Assembly (NCBI RefSeq): GCF_001238275.1
Contig: NZ_LGTB01000006.1
Span: forward strand, 124,001-188,000
Length of the DNA stretch: 64,000 bases
Direction: 5' to 3'
Source: Bradyrhizobium viridifuturi
GTDB taxonomy: Bacteria; Pseudomonadota; Alphaproteobacteria; Rhizobiales; Xanthobacteraceae
Of the stretch, positions 1-8,217 are shown piece after piece. Below the pieces are notes generated by a model. That model searched no databases and was not told the origin of the DNA. It saw only the letters and a list, made by a program, of their open reading frames with translations. The first letter of the stretch is position 1. The number at the start of each line of letters is the position of its first letter. The translations under genes were made by a program, and so were the position numbers.

Positions 1-445
1 CTTTGATGACGAGACACCGGTGAGCGTGGGGAGCCTGCAGCAATCCGAGCGAAATGGAAAAGGGGGCAATTAGCGTCCATCCCCGACAATAACAGGCGCG
101 CGAAAGCCGCCCCGGAGGGGGGCTTGCATGGCGCCATCAAATCAGGTGAAAATGTCCGCGGAGCTTCAGAACTCCCGATGCGGTCCCTTGCCGGGGAATA
201 TGCGCATCATTCCGCGATAGGCGGGCCAAGAGCCTTGCCGGGCTTCCTTGTCCGCCGAAATTATGACGCGCCCATTTGCCGTGGGCGGCGACCGGCTCAC
301 TATGCCGGGAGTGCCGCGGCTATGCAATACCCTTCGGGGAAAGGCCATGGCGCACGTTCTCGCGGACGTGTTCTGAAACTCCCGGTGCCAGCCTGCCGCT
401 GGCGCCCGGCCTTCAGAAGCCGGTTTAAACCGCGAGTATCCACCT
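1..445. other. Leading 445 bases without a recognisable gene
   Basis: Short open frames exist on both strands, but none has a convincing start, family resemblance or coding pattern. I see no RNA gene or clear repeat. The stretch probably belongs to the integrated element and may hold the promoter for the gene that starts near 446. Confidence 0.4.
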
Positions 446-1408
446 ATGTCACTTGAAAGGCCCATGTTTCCGCCTCGCGCGGTGCGACGACGCACTTCCA
501 CACGCACCATCACGCCGGCTGCCATTGCCGCCGTCCAAGCACCCGTCCCTGGCCGGCACGAGCCCCTAGGCGCGGCGCCCGCCATCCCGGCCATGGCGTC
601 CATCCTGACCGCGCCAGCCCCACAGGCGGCCGCCGCTGCTGGGCCAGTCGCGCTCTATCTACCGACAGGCGTCTCCCCCGAAGAGTTGTTCCAGGCGATG
701 GGGCGGCTCCGCAAAGAGGCTCAGGACGAGATCGATCGTCTGCTCGCTTTCCTGGATCAGCTCGACGGCGATCCCGATCTGGAACCGAACGGCGACGACG
801 AGCCCGAGCTCGGCAGCGTCGGCGGGCGCCGGCAGCTCGACCAATCCACCTGGGCAGCCGGCCAGGACGGTGAGCCGTCGCTCGGGTCCATCGAGTGCCA
901 TCCGGCCGCCCCGGAAGGCGACTATTGGCCGGATCGGAGGCGCGATGGCGATGGGTCGCAGGTCGCATGGTCCGATAGCGTCACGCATGACAGCGAAGAC
1001 GAACACGACGGGCGTGAGCCGGACGTCGACGACGAACTGAGCGGCGACGAGAACGAGCCGTCCCTCGGCAGCTTTGACCGACTTGCAAATCAGGATCACG
1101 CATACCGACAGACGGCCTCATGGCGCCACGCGAACTACGACACTGAAGTGCAGGCCGATGTTTCCGCCCCGCGCGGAGCAACCACGAATACACGGCTCTC
1201 AAGTCCTCATCGCCGACGTGTGGCCGAGACCACCGCGGCGTCCCGCAAGAAAACGAGCGAGCAGCCGTTTTACGGCGCTCGATGCCCGTCCTATCCCAAT
1301 TGCGGCGGTGGATGCGGTCTCGGCTGCACCCATGAAATCGAGGCGGCTAATGCTTTGGCAGCGCCGTCCGTTGGGTCATCTCGCGCCAGGGGAGACACCA
1401 ATGCATGA
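446..1408 (+). CDS. Element-associated hypothetical protein with EPxLGS repeats
   Basis: About 320 residues, function unknown. The N-terminal ~70 residues are rich in Arg, Pro and Ala. The centre and C-terminus are acidic and carry three short copies of an E-P-(E/S)-L-G-S motif near residues 115, 148 and 204, each after an Asp/Glu-rich run. I recall similar Asp/Glu-plus-PSLG proteins beside phage and island genes in Rhizobiales, but no biochemical role. The C-terminal segment has a small Cys cluster (five Cys within about 20 residues). The stop overlaps the next start in ATGCATGA, implying translational coupling. A start at 464 is also possible. Confidence 0.55.
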   Translation: MSLERPMFPPRAVRRRTSTRTITPAAIAAVQAPVPGRHEPLGAAPAIPAMASILTAPAPQAAAAAGPVALYLPTGVSPEELFQAMGRLRKEAQDEIDRLLAFLDQLDGDPDLEPNGDDEPELGSVGGRRQLDQSTWAAGQDGEPSLGSIECHPAAPEGDYWPDRRRDGDGSQVAWSDSVTHDSEDEHDGREPDVDDELSGDENEPSLGSFDRLANQDHAYRQTASWRHANYDTEVQADVSAPRGATTNTRLSSPHRRRVAETTAASRKKTSEQPFYGARCPSYPNCGGGCGLGCTHEIEAANALAAPSVGSSRARGDTNA

Positions 1409-1913
1409 CAACGTCATCGCATTCCCTGCGCAGGCTGAGGGGCGCGCGCCGGCAACGGCGACCAAGCAGACGATCGGTGCGTCGATCGCTCGCCTCGGCG
1501 CTCTTGCGGGCCGCCCTAGCGAGCTAGATCCCGTCTTCGCGGCGATCGATGCCTTCCGCCAGGCCAAGGCGGCCTTTGAGCAGGTGACCGCCGACGCCGA
1601 GGCGGCCCTCGAGAACGGGGTCTGCGTCAACGCCGAGCGCTGGGACGCCCAGGACCGTTTCCATGATGAAGTGTTCTGGCCCAGCCTGCTCGATTTAATC
1701 TCGACGCCGCCGGCTACGTTGCTCGGTCTGGCGGCGCTTCTGGCCTTTGTCCGGGAATCCGGCGGCGTGCTCGATTTCATCGGCGACAATGATGAGAACC
1801 TCGCCCTCTTTGATCGCGCGATCGAGCGCTCGGTGTGCGCGCTCGCCGGTCTGCCGGCGCCGCCGGCACCCAGCATTCACCTGCAAGGCCAAGGAGGAGG
1901 CGAGCATGCATGA
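1401..1913 (+). CDS. Hypothetical protein, first member of a pair sharing a leader
   Basis: 170 residues, no recognised family. It starts at the ATG at 1401, which has an AGGGGAG-type ribosome site about eight bases upstream. The first ~32 residues (beginning MHDNVIAFPAQAEG) are repeated almost exactly in the next gene. After that the two proteins differ completely. The unique part is helical and leucine-rich, with no signal peptide or membrane segment. The gene overlaps its neighbours on both sides (1401-1408 and 1906-1913), so the three genes look like one transcription unit of the element. The shared leader could be a docking or targeting tail, or simply the trace of a recent duplication. 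Confidence 0.55.
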   Translation: MHDNVIAFPAQAEGRAPATATKQTIGASIARLGALAGRPSELDPVFAAIDAFRQAKAAFEQVTADAEAALENGVCVNAERWDAQDRFHDEVFWPSLLDLISTPPATLLGLAALLAFVRESGGVLDFIGDNDENLALFDRAIERSVCALAGLPAPPAPSIHLQGQGGGEHA

Positions 1914-2002
1914 CAACGTCATCGCATTCCCCGCGCAGGCTGAGGGGCGCGCGCCGGCAACGGCGACCAAGCAGACGATCGGTGCGTCGATCGCTCGCCT
2001 CG
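1401..2002 (+). repeat. 97-bp direct repeat forming the 5' ends of two adjacent genes
   Basis: Positions 1401-1497 and 1906-2002 are identical except for one C/T difference at a third codon position. Both copies begin at the start codon, so the repeat covers coding sequence only and not the ribosome site. The near-identity of a long stretch within otherwise unrelated genes points to a recent duplication or to gene conversion. Confidence 0.9.
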
Positions 2003-2484
2003 TGTCGCCCGATCGGAAGCGTCGGGGCGAGTACATCATGCGGCGGGTCGACGAAGCTGCCCACCTGGACGCGCTGGCCGGCGGTGTCTCCTCCAACATC
2101 GGGCTGAACGAGGATCTCCGCGAGCGCCGCAAAGACGCATGGCGGCGCGCAGGCGCAAAAGTTCGATTCCTCCGCGCAAAGTTGGACATGAATGACGCGG
2201 CCGGCGCCGCCCATCAAGGACTAGCGTTTGCTGCGGATACTCCCGTCTTGGACGTGGTCGATCGTCTCGCTCTCGTTGAAGACTGGCGCCGGGCCGTGCT
2301 CGAGCAGCTCCTGACGCCCGCGCCGACAGCGGCAGATCTGGATTGGAAACGTCGCCGGGCCGCGGCGCTTAATCCCTACGATTGGGTCAGCGCGACGCCA
2401 AAGCAGGTTGAGAAAGCGCTTGCTGAGGACGAGACGTTCCTTCGGTCATTTCCGGCGCGGCACTGCCGTCGTCGGCCGAAGTGA
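1906..2484 (+). CDS. Hypothetical protein, second member of a pair sharing a leader
   Basis: 192 residues, function unknown. It starts at 1906 behind a clear AAGGAGGAGG ribosome site, overlapping the stop of the previous gene. Residues 1-32 match the N-terminus of that gene. The rest is highly charged and helical, with many Arg and Asp/Glu residues, and ends in a basic tail (RHCRRRPK). A strong terminator hairpin follows 17 bases after the stop, so this is the last gene of the unit. No catalytic motif is visible. Confidence 0.55.
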   Translation: MHDNVIAFPAQAEGRAPATATKQTIGASIARLVSPDRKRRGEYIMRRVDEAAHLDALAGGVSSNIGLNEDLRERRKDAWRRAGAKVRFLRAKLDMNDAAGAAHQGLAFAADTPVLDVVDRLALVEDWRRAVLEQLLTPAPTAADLDWKRRRAAALNPYDWVSATPKQVEKALAEDETFLRSFPARHCRRRPK

Positions 2485-2500
2485 ACCTATACCCCCCTGG

Positions 2501-2535
2501 GGGGGCTGCGCCTCACGTTGCGTAGCCCCCTTTTT
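2501..2535 (+). terminator. Rho-independent terminator after the hypothetical gene trio
   Basis: Arm GGGGGCTGCG (2501-2510) pairs with CGTAGCCCCC (2521-2530) across a 10-base loop with only one G-T wobble, followed by five T. A weaker hairpin, AGCTTC / GAGGCT with a GCCG loop, follows at 2552-2567 and also ends in a T run. Confidence 0.85.
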
Positions 2536-2739
2536 GTTGCGAGGGTTTGGGAGCTTCGCCGGAGGCTTTTTCCACAGGGGGAAGGGGGGGGCGGGCAAGC
2601 GTGTGGCGCGCGAACTTGCACAAAGTCGCCAAATCATCAATATTGCGGGCTTCCGAGCGGAGTCGCTAACCGCTTCCTGACGATCGGTCACGACCGGTCG
2701 CGCCAACAAATCGAGAGGACGATATGTTGGAGCGAAGGA
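2536..2739. other. Upstream region of the excisionase-integrase unit
   Basis: About 200 bases between the terminator and the excisionase-like gene. A small dyad (CGGTC-AC-GACCG, about 2685-2696) sits 30-50 bases before the possible starts and could be an operator for the integrase unit. This is suggested only by symmetry and position. Confidence 0.3.
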
Positions 2740-3051
2740 ATGAAACCGCTACCGATGAGGGATTGCTCTCGCACCGCGCCGAGCTTCCGCCGCAACTCGC
2801 CTAACATCCAAATCGATCCGACCGCCATCGGGCCGGACACTCCTTTGCGGCTCAAGGTGGCCGCACAGCTCGCTTACCCTGACGGGTCAATGACCGTCAG
2901 CGGCCTTCGCGTTGAGATCCGGCGTGGCCGGCTTGAGTGCGAGAAAACAGCGAACAAAACCTACGTGACATTGGCTGGTATCGAACGCATGAGGGAAAAG
3001 TGCCTCATGGATCGACGGGCTCGCTCATCTATTGAGGAGGGCTGCGCATGA
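2740..3051 (+). CDS. Excisionase-like small protein, possibly frameshifted at its start
   Basis: About 103 residues from the ATG at 2740 (GGAG seven bases upstream). The core (TPLRLKVAAQLAYPDGS, then VSGLRVEIRRGRL) resembles small DNA-binding proteins commonly encoded just before island integrases in Bradyrhizobium. This is recognition from memory, so the role is tentative. A second frame starting at ATG 2724 encodes 26 residues ending in RAELPPQLA before a stop at 2802, right where the 2740 frame reads NIQIDPTAIG. The two may be halves of one protein separated by a one- or two-base indel near 2800. The stop overlaps the next gene's start. Confidence 0.5.
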   Translation: MKPLPMRDCSRTAPSFRRNSPNIQIDPTAIGPDTPLRLKVAAQLAYPDGSMTVSGLRVEIRRGRLECEKTANKTYVTLAGIERMREKCLMDRRARSSIEEGCA

Positions 3052-3344
3052 CCAGCGGCGCCGCGCGGCGCGATAGCGAAGAGACAAGGATCATAAATCT
3101 GAGCGCCTCGGCGAGAGCAATAACCCTTCCAAGGCTTGCACTGCGTCGCGACGAGGCCGCTACCGCGTTCTCAATCTCTCCAACGCTGTTCGATCAGTGG
3201 ATCGAGCGGGGCTTTATGCCGAAAGGGCGTAAGATCGGCGGTGTTGTTCTATGGGACACAGATGAACTTCGGCAAGCTTGGTGCGACTTGCGCGATGCAG
3301 ATGGGTCACCGAAACAAAATCCGTTTGACGGTGTGGTCGCATGA
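3048..3344 (+). CDS. HTH DNA-binding protein of the AlpA/excisionase type
   Basis: 98 residues. Residues ~28-80 form a short helix-turn-helix domain of the HTH_17/MerR-like kind: an acidic 'RRDEAATAFSIS' recognition element, the FDQWIERGFMPKGRKIGG wing, and the VLWDTDELRQAW ending that is typical of excisionase and AlpA-like proteins. It likely binds attachment-site or promoter DNA to set the direction of recombination or control the integrase. The start overlaps the upstream stop by four bases (ATGA) and the stop overlaps the integrase start, so all three genes are co-translated. Confidence 0.7.
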   Translation: MTSGAARRDSEETRIINLSASARAITLPRLALRRDEAATAFSISPTLFDQWIERGFMPKGRKIGGVVLWDTDELRQAWCDLRDADGSPKQNPFDGVVA

Positions 3345-4486
3345 TCAAGACACGCCTGAGATATTGCGTCTTCGATCCGGACCCAAACGGAAATGTTCGG
3401 TACTATGTCCGAAAGCCAGGGCAGCCGAAAATCAGGATACGCGAGATCTTCGAGGATGAGACAGGCACTATCACGGATGCGTTCATGGCTGCATATCGCA
3501 GGGCGCTCGCCGATATCGAAAGCGGCGCGCGTGCGATGCCGGGCTTGCCCCGCGAGAGGACGTTCTACTGGCTCGTTGACCAGTACTATCGATCTGACGA
3601 GTTCAAACATTTCGATATCCTGACCCAGAACGACAAGCGTGGCGTGCTGAATCGTTTTTGCAAGACTGCCGGCGACCTACCTTATGATGCCTACCGCACC
3701 GAGGATGTCGAGCGCAGCAGAGACAAGCGCCGCGAAAAGCCAGGCGCCGCCGACAAGCTGGTGAAATATCTGCGCTCATTGTTCAAGTGGGCAGTCCGCA
3801 AAAAGCTCGCCAAGATCAATCCGGCAGTCGGCGTCGAGAAGATCAACGAAACCGTGGGTTGGCACACGTGGACCAATGCGGAAGTGGCGGCGTTCCGGGA
3901 CCACCACAAGATAGGCACGAAAGCTCGGCTCGCGCTCGAGATCATGCTCAATATCGGAGCGCGTCGCTCAGACGCATGCCGCATCGGTCGTCAGCACGAA
4001 GTCGATGGATACCTGGAGTTTGTCGCATGGAAGGGCCGCAAGCGGGTCAAGACACGCAAGACGATCGTCGCGAGATTTACAGCGGAGTTGAAGCTTGCGT
4101 TGGCTTCGACTCCAACGGGAGATCTAACCTATCTGGTCAACGAGCTTGGCCGTCCGTTCACGATTGCCGGCTTCGGCAACAAGATGCGCGAGTGGTGTGA
4201 TGCTGCGGGCCTTCCTCTGTGCAGTGCTCACGGCTTGCGTAAGGCCAGCGCCGTCGCGATGGCAGAGAGCGGAGCCGGCGCGCCGGAGCTCTGCGCGCTG
4301 TTCGGCTGGTCAAAGCTGGAAACCGCCGAAATCTACATTCGAGAAGCGAACAAGCGCGTGATGGTGGACAATGCCTTCACGCGTCTTGATGAGCATAGGA
4401 AGCGGAAAAGTGTCTCACCCAAAGGGCCAAATACCGGAGATGAGACAAAACGGGGAAATAACAATGTCAAATCAACGCGCGAATAG
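3341..4486 (+). CDS. Tyrosine recombinase / site-specific integrase
   Basis: 381 residues, normal length for an island integrase. The N-terminal half is an arm/core-binding region. The C-terminal half holds the catalytic set: Arg208 in NIGARRSDA, His297-x-x-Arg300 in AHGLRKA and the nucleophile Tyr332 in AEIYIREA. It should cut and rejoin DNA at an attachment site inside the adjacent tRNA gene. The gene overlaps the HTH gene by four bases and ends five bases from the tRNA 3' end. The C-terminal ~30 residues are polar and basic. No frameshift is seen, so the protein should be active. Confidence 0.9.
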   Translation: MIKTRLRYCVFDPDPNGNVRYYVRKPGQPKIRIREIFEDETGTITDAFMAAYRRALADIESGARAMPGLPRERTFYWLVDQYYRSDEFKHFDILTQNDKRGVLNRFCKTAGDLPYDAYRTEDVERSRDKRREKPGAADKLVKYLRSLFKWAVRKKLAKINPAVGVEKINETVGWHTWTNAEVAAFRDHHKIGTKARLALEIMLNIGARRSDACRIGRQHEVDGYLEFVAWKGRKRVKTRKTIVARFTAELKLALASTPTGDLTYLVNELGRPFTIAGFGNKMREWCDAAGLPLCSAHGLRKASAVAMAESGAGAPELCALFGWSKLETAEIYIREANKRVMVDNAFTRLDEHRKRKSVSPKGPNTGDETKRGNNNVKSTRE

Positions 4487-4491
4487 CTGCA

Positions 4492-4567
4492 TGGTGGGCC
4501 CGGCAGGACTCGAACCTGCAACCAGACCGTTATGAGCGGCCGGCTCTAACCATTGAGCTACAGGCCC
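4492..4567 (-). tRNA. tRNA-Ile (CAT anticodon, lysidine type)
   Basis: The minus strand folds as a full 76-nt tRNA with an encoded CCA. The acceptor stem is GGGCCTG / CGGGCCC, the D stem GCTC / GAGC, the anticodon stem GGCCG / CGGTC, the loop CTCATAA (anticodon CAT) and the T arm GCAGG-TTCGAGT-CCTGC. The acceptor and anticodon-arm sequence resemble tRNA-Ile2, whose C34 is changed to lysidine by TilS, more than elongator or initiator tRNA-Met. A Met identity is not fully excluded. Its 3' half is the probable integration site of the element on its left. Confidence 0.9.
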
Positions 4568-4678
4568 CGCCGCCTTGCGGGCCGCGGGGGCGGCCGGCAA
4601 CGGTGCGGGCTCCGTTTACAGGGTGCATAGGGTTTCGGCAATGCCGTCCCCGATCCGCCCATGGTGGCCGTCGACGCC

Positions 4679-5660
4679 TCAGTCCACCGAGACGCCGGCG
4701 AACTCCACGACCTTGCGCCATTTCTCGGTCTCGTCGGCTACCAGTTTGCCGAATTCCGCCGGGGTCATCGGTTTCGGGATGCCGCCGACCTCGGCGAGCC
4801 GCGCCACGAGCTTGGGGTCCTTCAGGGCCTCGCCGACCGCCTTGTTGAGCGTGTCGACAATCTCCGGCGGCGTGCCCTTCGGCGCCGAGATGCCGTAGAA
4901 GCCGACCGCCTCGAACCCCGGCACGGTTTCGGCGATCGCGGGCACATCGGGCACGCCGGGCCAGCGCTGCGGCGAGGTCACGCCGAGGGCGCGGACGCTG
5001 CCGCCGCGCGACTGCTCGAGCGCCGACGGCAGATTGTCGAAGATCAGCTGCACCTTGTTGGAGATGATGTCAGGGAAGGCGATCGCCGATCCCCGGTAGC
5101 ACGTGCTGCATGTCGCACTTGGTCATCGCCTTGAACAGCTCGGCCGACATGTGCACCGAGGTGCCGTTGCCGGACGAGGCGTAGGCGATCTTGCCCGGGT
5201 TGGCCTTGCAGTAGTCGATGAACTCCTGAACGGTCTTCACCGGCATCGCGTTCGAGACCACCAGCATGTTGGTGAGCTGCATGATGCTGGCGACCGGGGT
5301 GGTGTCGCGCAGGAAGTCGTAGGGCAGCTTCTTGTAGAGCGAGGTCGAGATCGCGTTATTGGGCGCGACGAACGATAGCGTGTAGCCGTCCGCCTGCGAG
5401 TTGATCGCCGCGGCGGCTGCGATGTTGCCGCCGGAGCCGGCGCGGTTCTCGACCACGAATTGCTGGCCGAAATGATCCGACAGCCACTGGCTCATGATGC
5501 GGGCGACGATGTCGACCGGGCCGCCGGCGGCAAAGCCGATCAGCCAGCGCACCGGCCGGTTCGGATAGTCGGACGCGGACGAAGGGGCGACCGAGGCAAT
5601 GCAACAAATCAAACCAAGCAACGCAGCACGCGCGAACCGGAACATCGTCTCTCCCGTCAT
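4679..5660 (-). pseudogene. Frameshifted tripartite-tricarboxylate (Bug/TctC) solute-binding protein
   Basis: The N-terminal part (5660 to ~5097) has a signal peptide ending SVAPSSA and the family hallmarks YPNRPVRWLIGFAAGGPVD and VENRAGSGGN. It stops prematurely just after KCDMQHV. The C-terminal part continues in another frame (YRGSAIAFPDIISNKVQLI, then DNLPSALEQ, SGxRALGVT and GISAPKGTPPEI) to 4679. The two join if two bases are restored around 5096-5101, where relatives read H-V-P-Y-R-G. The family binds carboxylates in the periplasm for TctAB-type transporters; no TctA/TctB gene is next to it. A second in-frame start lies six codons into the N-terminus (MFRFARAALL). Confidence 0.8.
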
Positions 5661-5764
5661 TTTCTTGTGACTGTTGCCGTCATGGTTTCACAAAACGCTC
5701 GCTTTGCCTACGACCTCGCCCGTGCGACGATAGTCGGGCTCACGTGCAATGCTTGAGGCTCGGG

Positions 5765-6733
5765 ATGAAATTCGCTGTTATGATTTGCGCCGGCGCGCTG
5801 CTGCTCGCGGGTGGCGCGGCGGCGCAAGAGGGGGGCAAGACCATTTCCAAAACCACGATCAGTTTCGCCACGGCGACGCCCGGCGGCGGCTTTCCGCTCT
5901 ATGGTAATGCGCTTGCCGAGGTCATGAACGCAGCCGACCCGACGCTGTCGATCGAGCCACGCAACACCAAGGGCTCCAACGAGAACATTCCGCTGCTCGA
6001 GGCCGGCAGCGTCGACATCGCGACCGTTGCGGGCGAGCCGTCCTATGAGGCCTTCATGGGCATCGGCCGGCCGAAGGCCACGAAGCTGAAGATTCTCACC
6101 GCGATGTATTCGAGCCCGGGCATGTTCGTGGTGCGCGCCGACAGTCCCTACAAGACGATCCAGGACCTGGTCGGCCAGTCCGTCGCATTCGGCGCCAAGG
6201 GCTCCGGCCTGCCGATCCTGTCGCGCTATATCCTCGACGGCATCGGGCTGAAGCAGGACGAGGATTTCAAGTCGATCTATCTCGATCGCGCCGGCGACGG
6301 ACCCGCGATGGTCGAGGATGGCCGCGCCGCGGCGCTGTGGGGCGCCGGCATCGGCTGGCCCGGCTTCACCAAGATGGCCGAGAGCGCGACCGGCGCGCGC
6401 TTCATCGCCCCGACCGCGGACGAGATTGCGCGCATCCGGGCCAAGCACACTTTCCTGAAGCCGCTGACGATTCCCGCCGGCAGCTATCCGAAGCAGACGA
6501 CGGCGATTTCCTCGGTCGGCTCCTGGAGTTACATCCTGGTGCGCGAGAGCCTGCCCGAGGATGTCGCCTACCGGCTGGCGAAGACGCTGCATGGCGTCGA
6601 GGCCGATTTCTGCAAGAAGCTCGCCCAGGCTTGCGAGACCACGGCTGCGAACACCGTCGCCGCCGCGCCCGATATCAGTTTGATCCACCCCGGCGTGCTC
6701 AGATATTTCCGCGAGATCGGGGTGGCGAAGTGA
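5765..6733 (+). CDS. TAXI-family TRAP transporter solute-binding protein
   Basis: 322 residues from the ATG at 5765, giving a signal peptide (MKFAVMICAGALLLAGGAAAQ) that matches a periplasmic protein. A start seven codons earlier is possible. The motif FATATPGGGFPLYGNALAEV, the N-T-K-G-S-N-E-N-I loop and the VGQSVAFGAKGSGLP segment fit the NMT1-like TAXI receptor family. Members bind small organic acids or amino acids for TRAP permeases or act as orphan receptors. No DctM/DctQ-type permease gene lies nearby. It is divergent from the broken TctC-like gene, with about 100 bases between them. Confidence 0.75.
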   Translation: MKFAVMICAGALLLAGGAAAQEGGKTISKTTISFATATPGGGFPLYGNALAEVMNAADPTLSIEPRNTKGSNENIPLLEAGSVDIATVAGEPSYEAFMGIGRPKATKLKILTAMYSSPGMFVVRADSPYKTIQDLVGQSVAFGAKGSGLPILSRYILDGIGLKQDEDFKSIYLDRAGDGPAMVEDGRAAALWGAGIGWPGFTKMAESATGARFIAPTADEIARIRAKHTFLKPLTIPAGSYPKQTTAISSVGSWSYILVRESLPEDVAYRLAKTLHGVEADFCKKLAQACETTAANTVAAAPDISLIHPGVLRYFREIGVAK

Positions 6734-6823
6734 CCTTTGCGTAGACGCGCCATCGCGCCTACGTCCAAAGGTCATTCCGGGGCGATGCATTAGCACCCGC
6801 GCCCCGAAACAACTCCTGCGCAG

Positions 6824-8035
6824 TTACTTCTTCACCATCGAACATGCCGGGTCCGGTGGTCCGAACGCATCCTCGCCCGAGATCTTGGCCAGGATCTTGT
6901 AGTAGTCCCACGGATACTTCGACTCGGCCGGCGTCTTGACCTGGACCAGCCAGAGATCGTGCACCATCAGGTTGTCCTCGCGCAGCTTGCCGTTGCGGGA
7001 GAAGAAGTCCTCGACCGGCTTCTCGCGCATCTTGGCCGCGACCTTGAGCGGATCGTCGGTGCCGCTGTCCTTGATCGCGTTCAGATAGGCGGTCACCGAG
7101 GAGTAGACGCCGGCCTGCCACATCGTCGGCATCCGGTTCATCTTGGCGAAGTAGCGCTTCGACCACTCCCGGGTCTTGTCGTCCATGTCCCAGTAGAACG
7201 AGGTGGTCAGCAACAGGCCCTGCGCGGCCGACAGCCCGATCGAGTGCACGTCGGTGATCAAGGCCAGCAGCGCGGCCATCTGCTGCCCGCCGGCGAAGAC
7301 ACCGAACTCGGCGGCGGTCTTGATCTCGTTGGTGTTGTTCGGCGGTCCGCCGGCAATGCCGATGATCTTCGCCTTCGAGGCCTGCGCCTGCAGGATGAAG
7401 GACGACAAATCGGGCGTCGCAAACGGCGGCCGCACCGCGCCGAGCACCTTGCCGCCGTTCTTGGTCACGATCGCCGAGGCGTCCTTCTCCAGCGAATGGC
7501 CGAACGCATAGTCGTCGGTGATGAAGAACCAGCTGTCGCCGCCGCGCTTCACCACCTCCTGCGCGGTGCCGACTGCGAGCGCGCGGGTGTCGAACACCCA
7601 CTGCATCGCGTAGGGCGAGCAGAACTTGCCATGGAAATCGGTCGCGCCGGTCGAGTGCGTGATGAACAGCTTCTTCTTCTCGTTGGCGATGTTCTGCACC
7701 GCGAGACCGACCGCCGAGACCGGCACGTCGACGATGAGGTCGACCTGATCGACGTCATACCAGCGCCGCGCGATGGTCGCGCCAATGTCGGGCTTGAGCT
7801 GGTGATCGCCGACGATCACCGTAACAGGCTTGCCGAGCACCTTGCCGCCGAAATCGTCGACCGCCATCTGCGCGGCGGTGACCGAGCCCTGTCCGGTCGG
7901 CGTCGAAGCCGGGCCGTTCATATCGGTCAGCACGCCGATCTTTACGATGTCGTCGGATACCTGCGCCGAGACGGTCGAGGAGGCCAGCAGCGCGGCTGCG
8001 AGCGTCCCGAACATGGCTAGTCCTTTCGCGTTCAT
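6824..8035 (-). CDS. ABC transporter substrate-binding protein, branched-chain amino acid type
   Basis: 403 residues, beginning at the ATG at 8035 behind AGGAGGGAG; a signal peptide ends near VSAQ. Then follows the Peripla_BP_6 (LivK-like) fold: IVKIGVLTDMNGPAS at the N-terminus, PVTVIVGDHQLKPDIGA, the DVPVSAVGLAVQNIA strand and a C-terminal DLWLVQVKTP region. Such receptors bind amino acids, amides or aromatic acids in the periplasm. No LivHMGF permease or ATPase genes adjoin it, so the partner must be encoded elsewhere. It is divergent from the MoeA-like gene, sharing a 182-base promoter region. Confidence 0.8.
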   Translation of the reverse strand: MNAKGLAMFGTLAAALLASSTVSAQVSDDIVKIGVLTDMNGPASTPTGQGSVTAAQMAVDDFGGKVLGKPVTVIVGDHQLKPDIGATIARRWYDVDQVDLIVDVPVSAVGLAVQNIANEKKKLFITHSTGATDFHGKFCSPYAMQWVFDTRALAVGTAQEVVKRGGDSWFFITDDYAFGHSLEKDASAIVTKNGGKVLGAVRPPFATPDLSSFILQAQASKAKIIGIAGGPPNNTNEIKTAAEFGVFAGGQQMAALLALITDVHSIGLSAAQGLLLTTSFYWDMDDKTREWSKRYFAKMNRMPTMWQAGVYSSVTAYLNAIKDSGTDDPLKVAAKMREKPVEDFFSRNGKLREDNLMVHDLWLVQVKTPAESKYPWDYYKILAKISGEDAFGPPDPACSMVKK

Positions 8036-8217
8036 TCTGTCTCCCTCCTGATCTGGCGCATTGGCCATTATGGTTGTGCCGGATCTCTGGAACCCGGTGA
8101 TATTGGTTTCTTTTGCAACTATTTCGGGGGCCACGTCAACGCGCCATCGGTCTAATGGCGGTGCCCGGCACGGCCCGAGCCGGTTTCTTTCGGGGCCGAT
8201 TCAGTCCATAGCGGGCC

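Larger units (their letters stand above)
1..4494. mobile_element. Right end of an integrated genetic element at tRNA-Ile(CAT)
   Basis: A tyrosine integrase gene stops five bases before the 3' end of a tRNA gene that lies on the opposite strand. It is preceded by an HTH gene and an excisionase-like gene in overlapping order. This is the usual arrangement for islands and prophages that recombine into the 3' end of a tRNA. Genes further left are element-type hypotheticals. The left attachment copy, which should repeat the tRNA 3' sequence, is not visible, so the element runs off the window or its left end has decayed. No transfer, replication or capsid gene is seen here. Confidence 0.65.

Noticed and set aside
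458..1180. Similarity between 458-482 and 1152-1176 (ATGTTTCCGCC-CGCGCGG) as a functional repeat
   Set aside because: Only ~25-30 bases, in different reading frames; could be chance or a remnant, and nothing else supports it.
4530..4721. 63-codon minus-strand frame across the tRNA gene
   Set aside because: It runs through the tRNA sequence and has no coding support.
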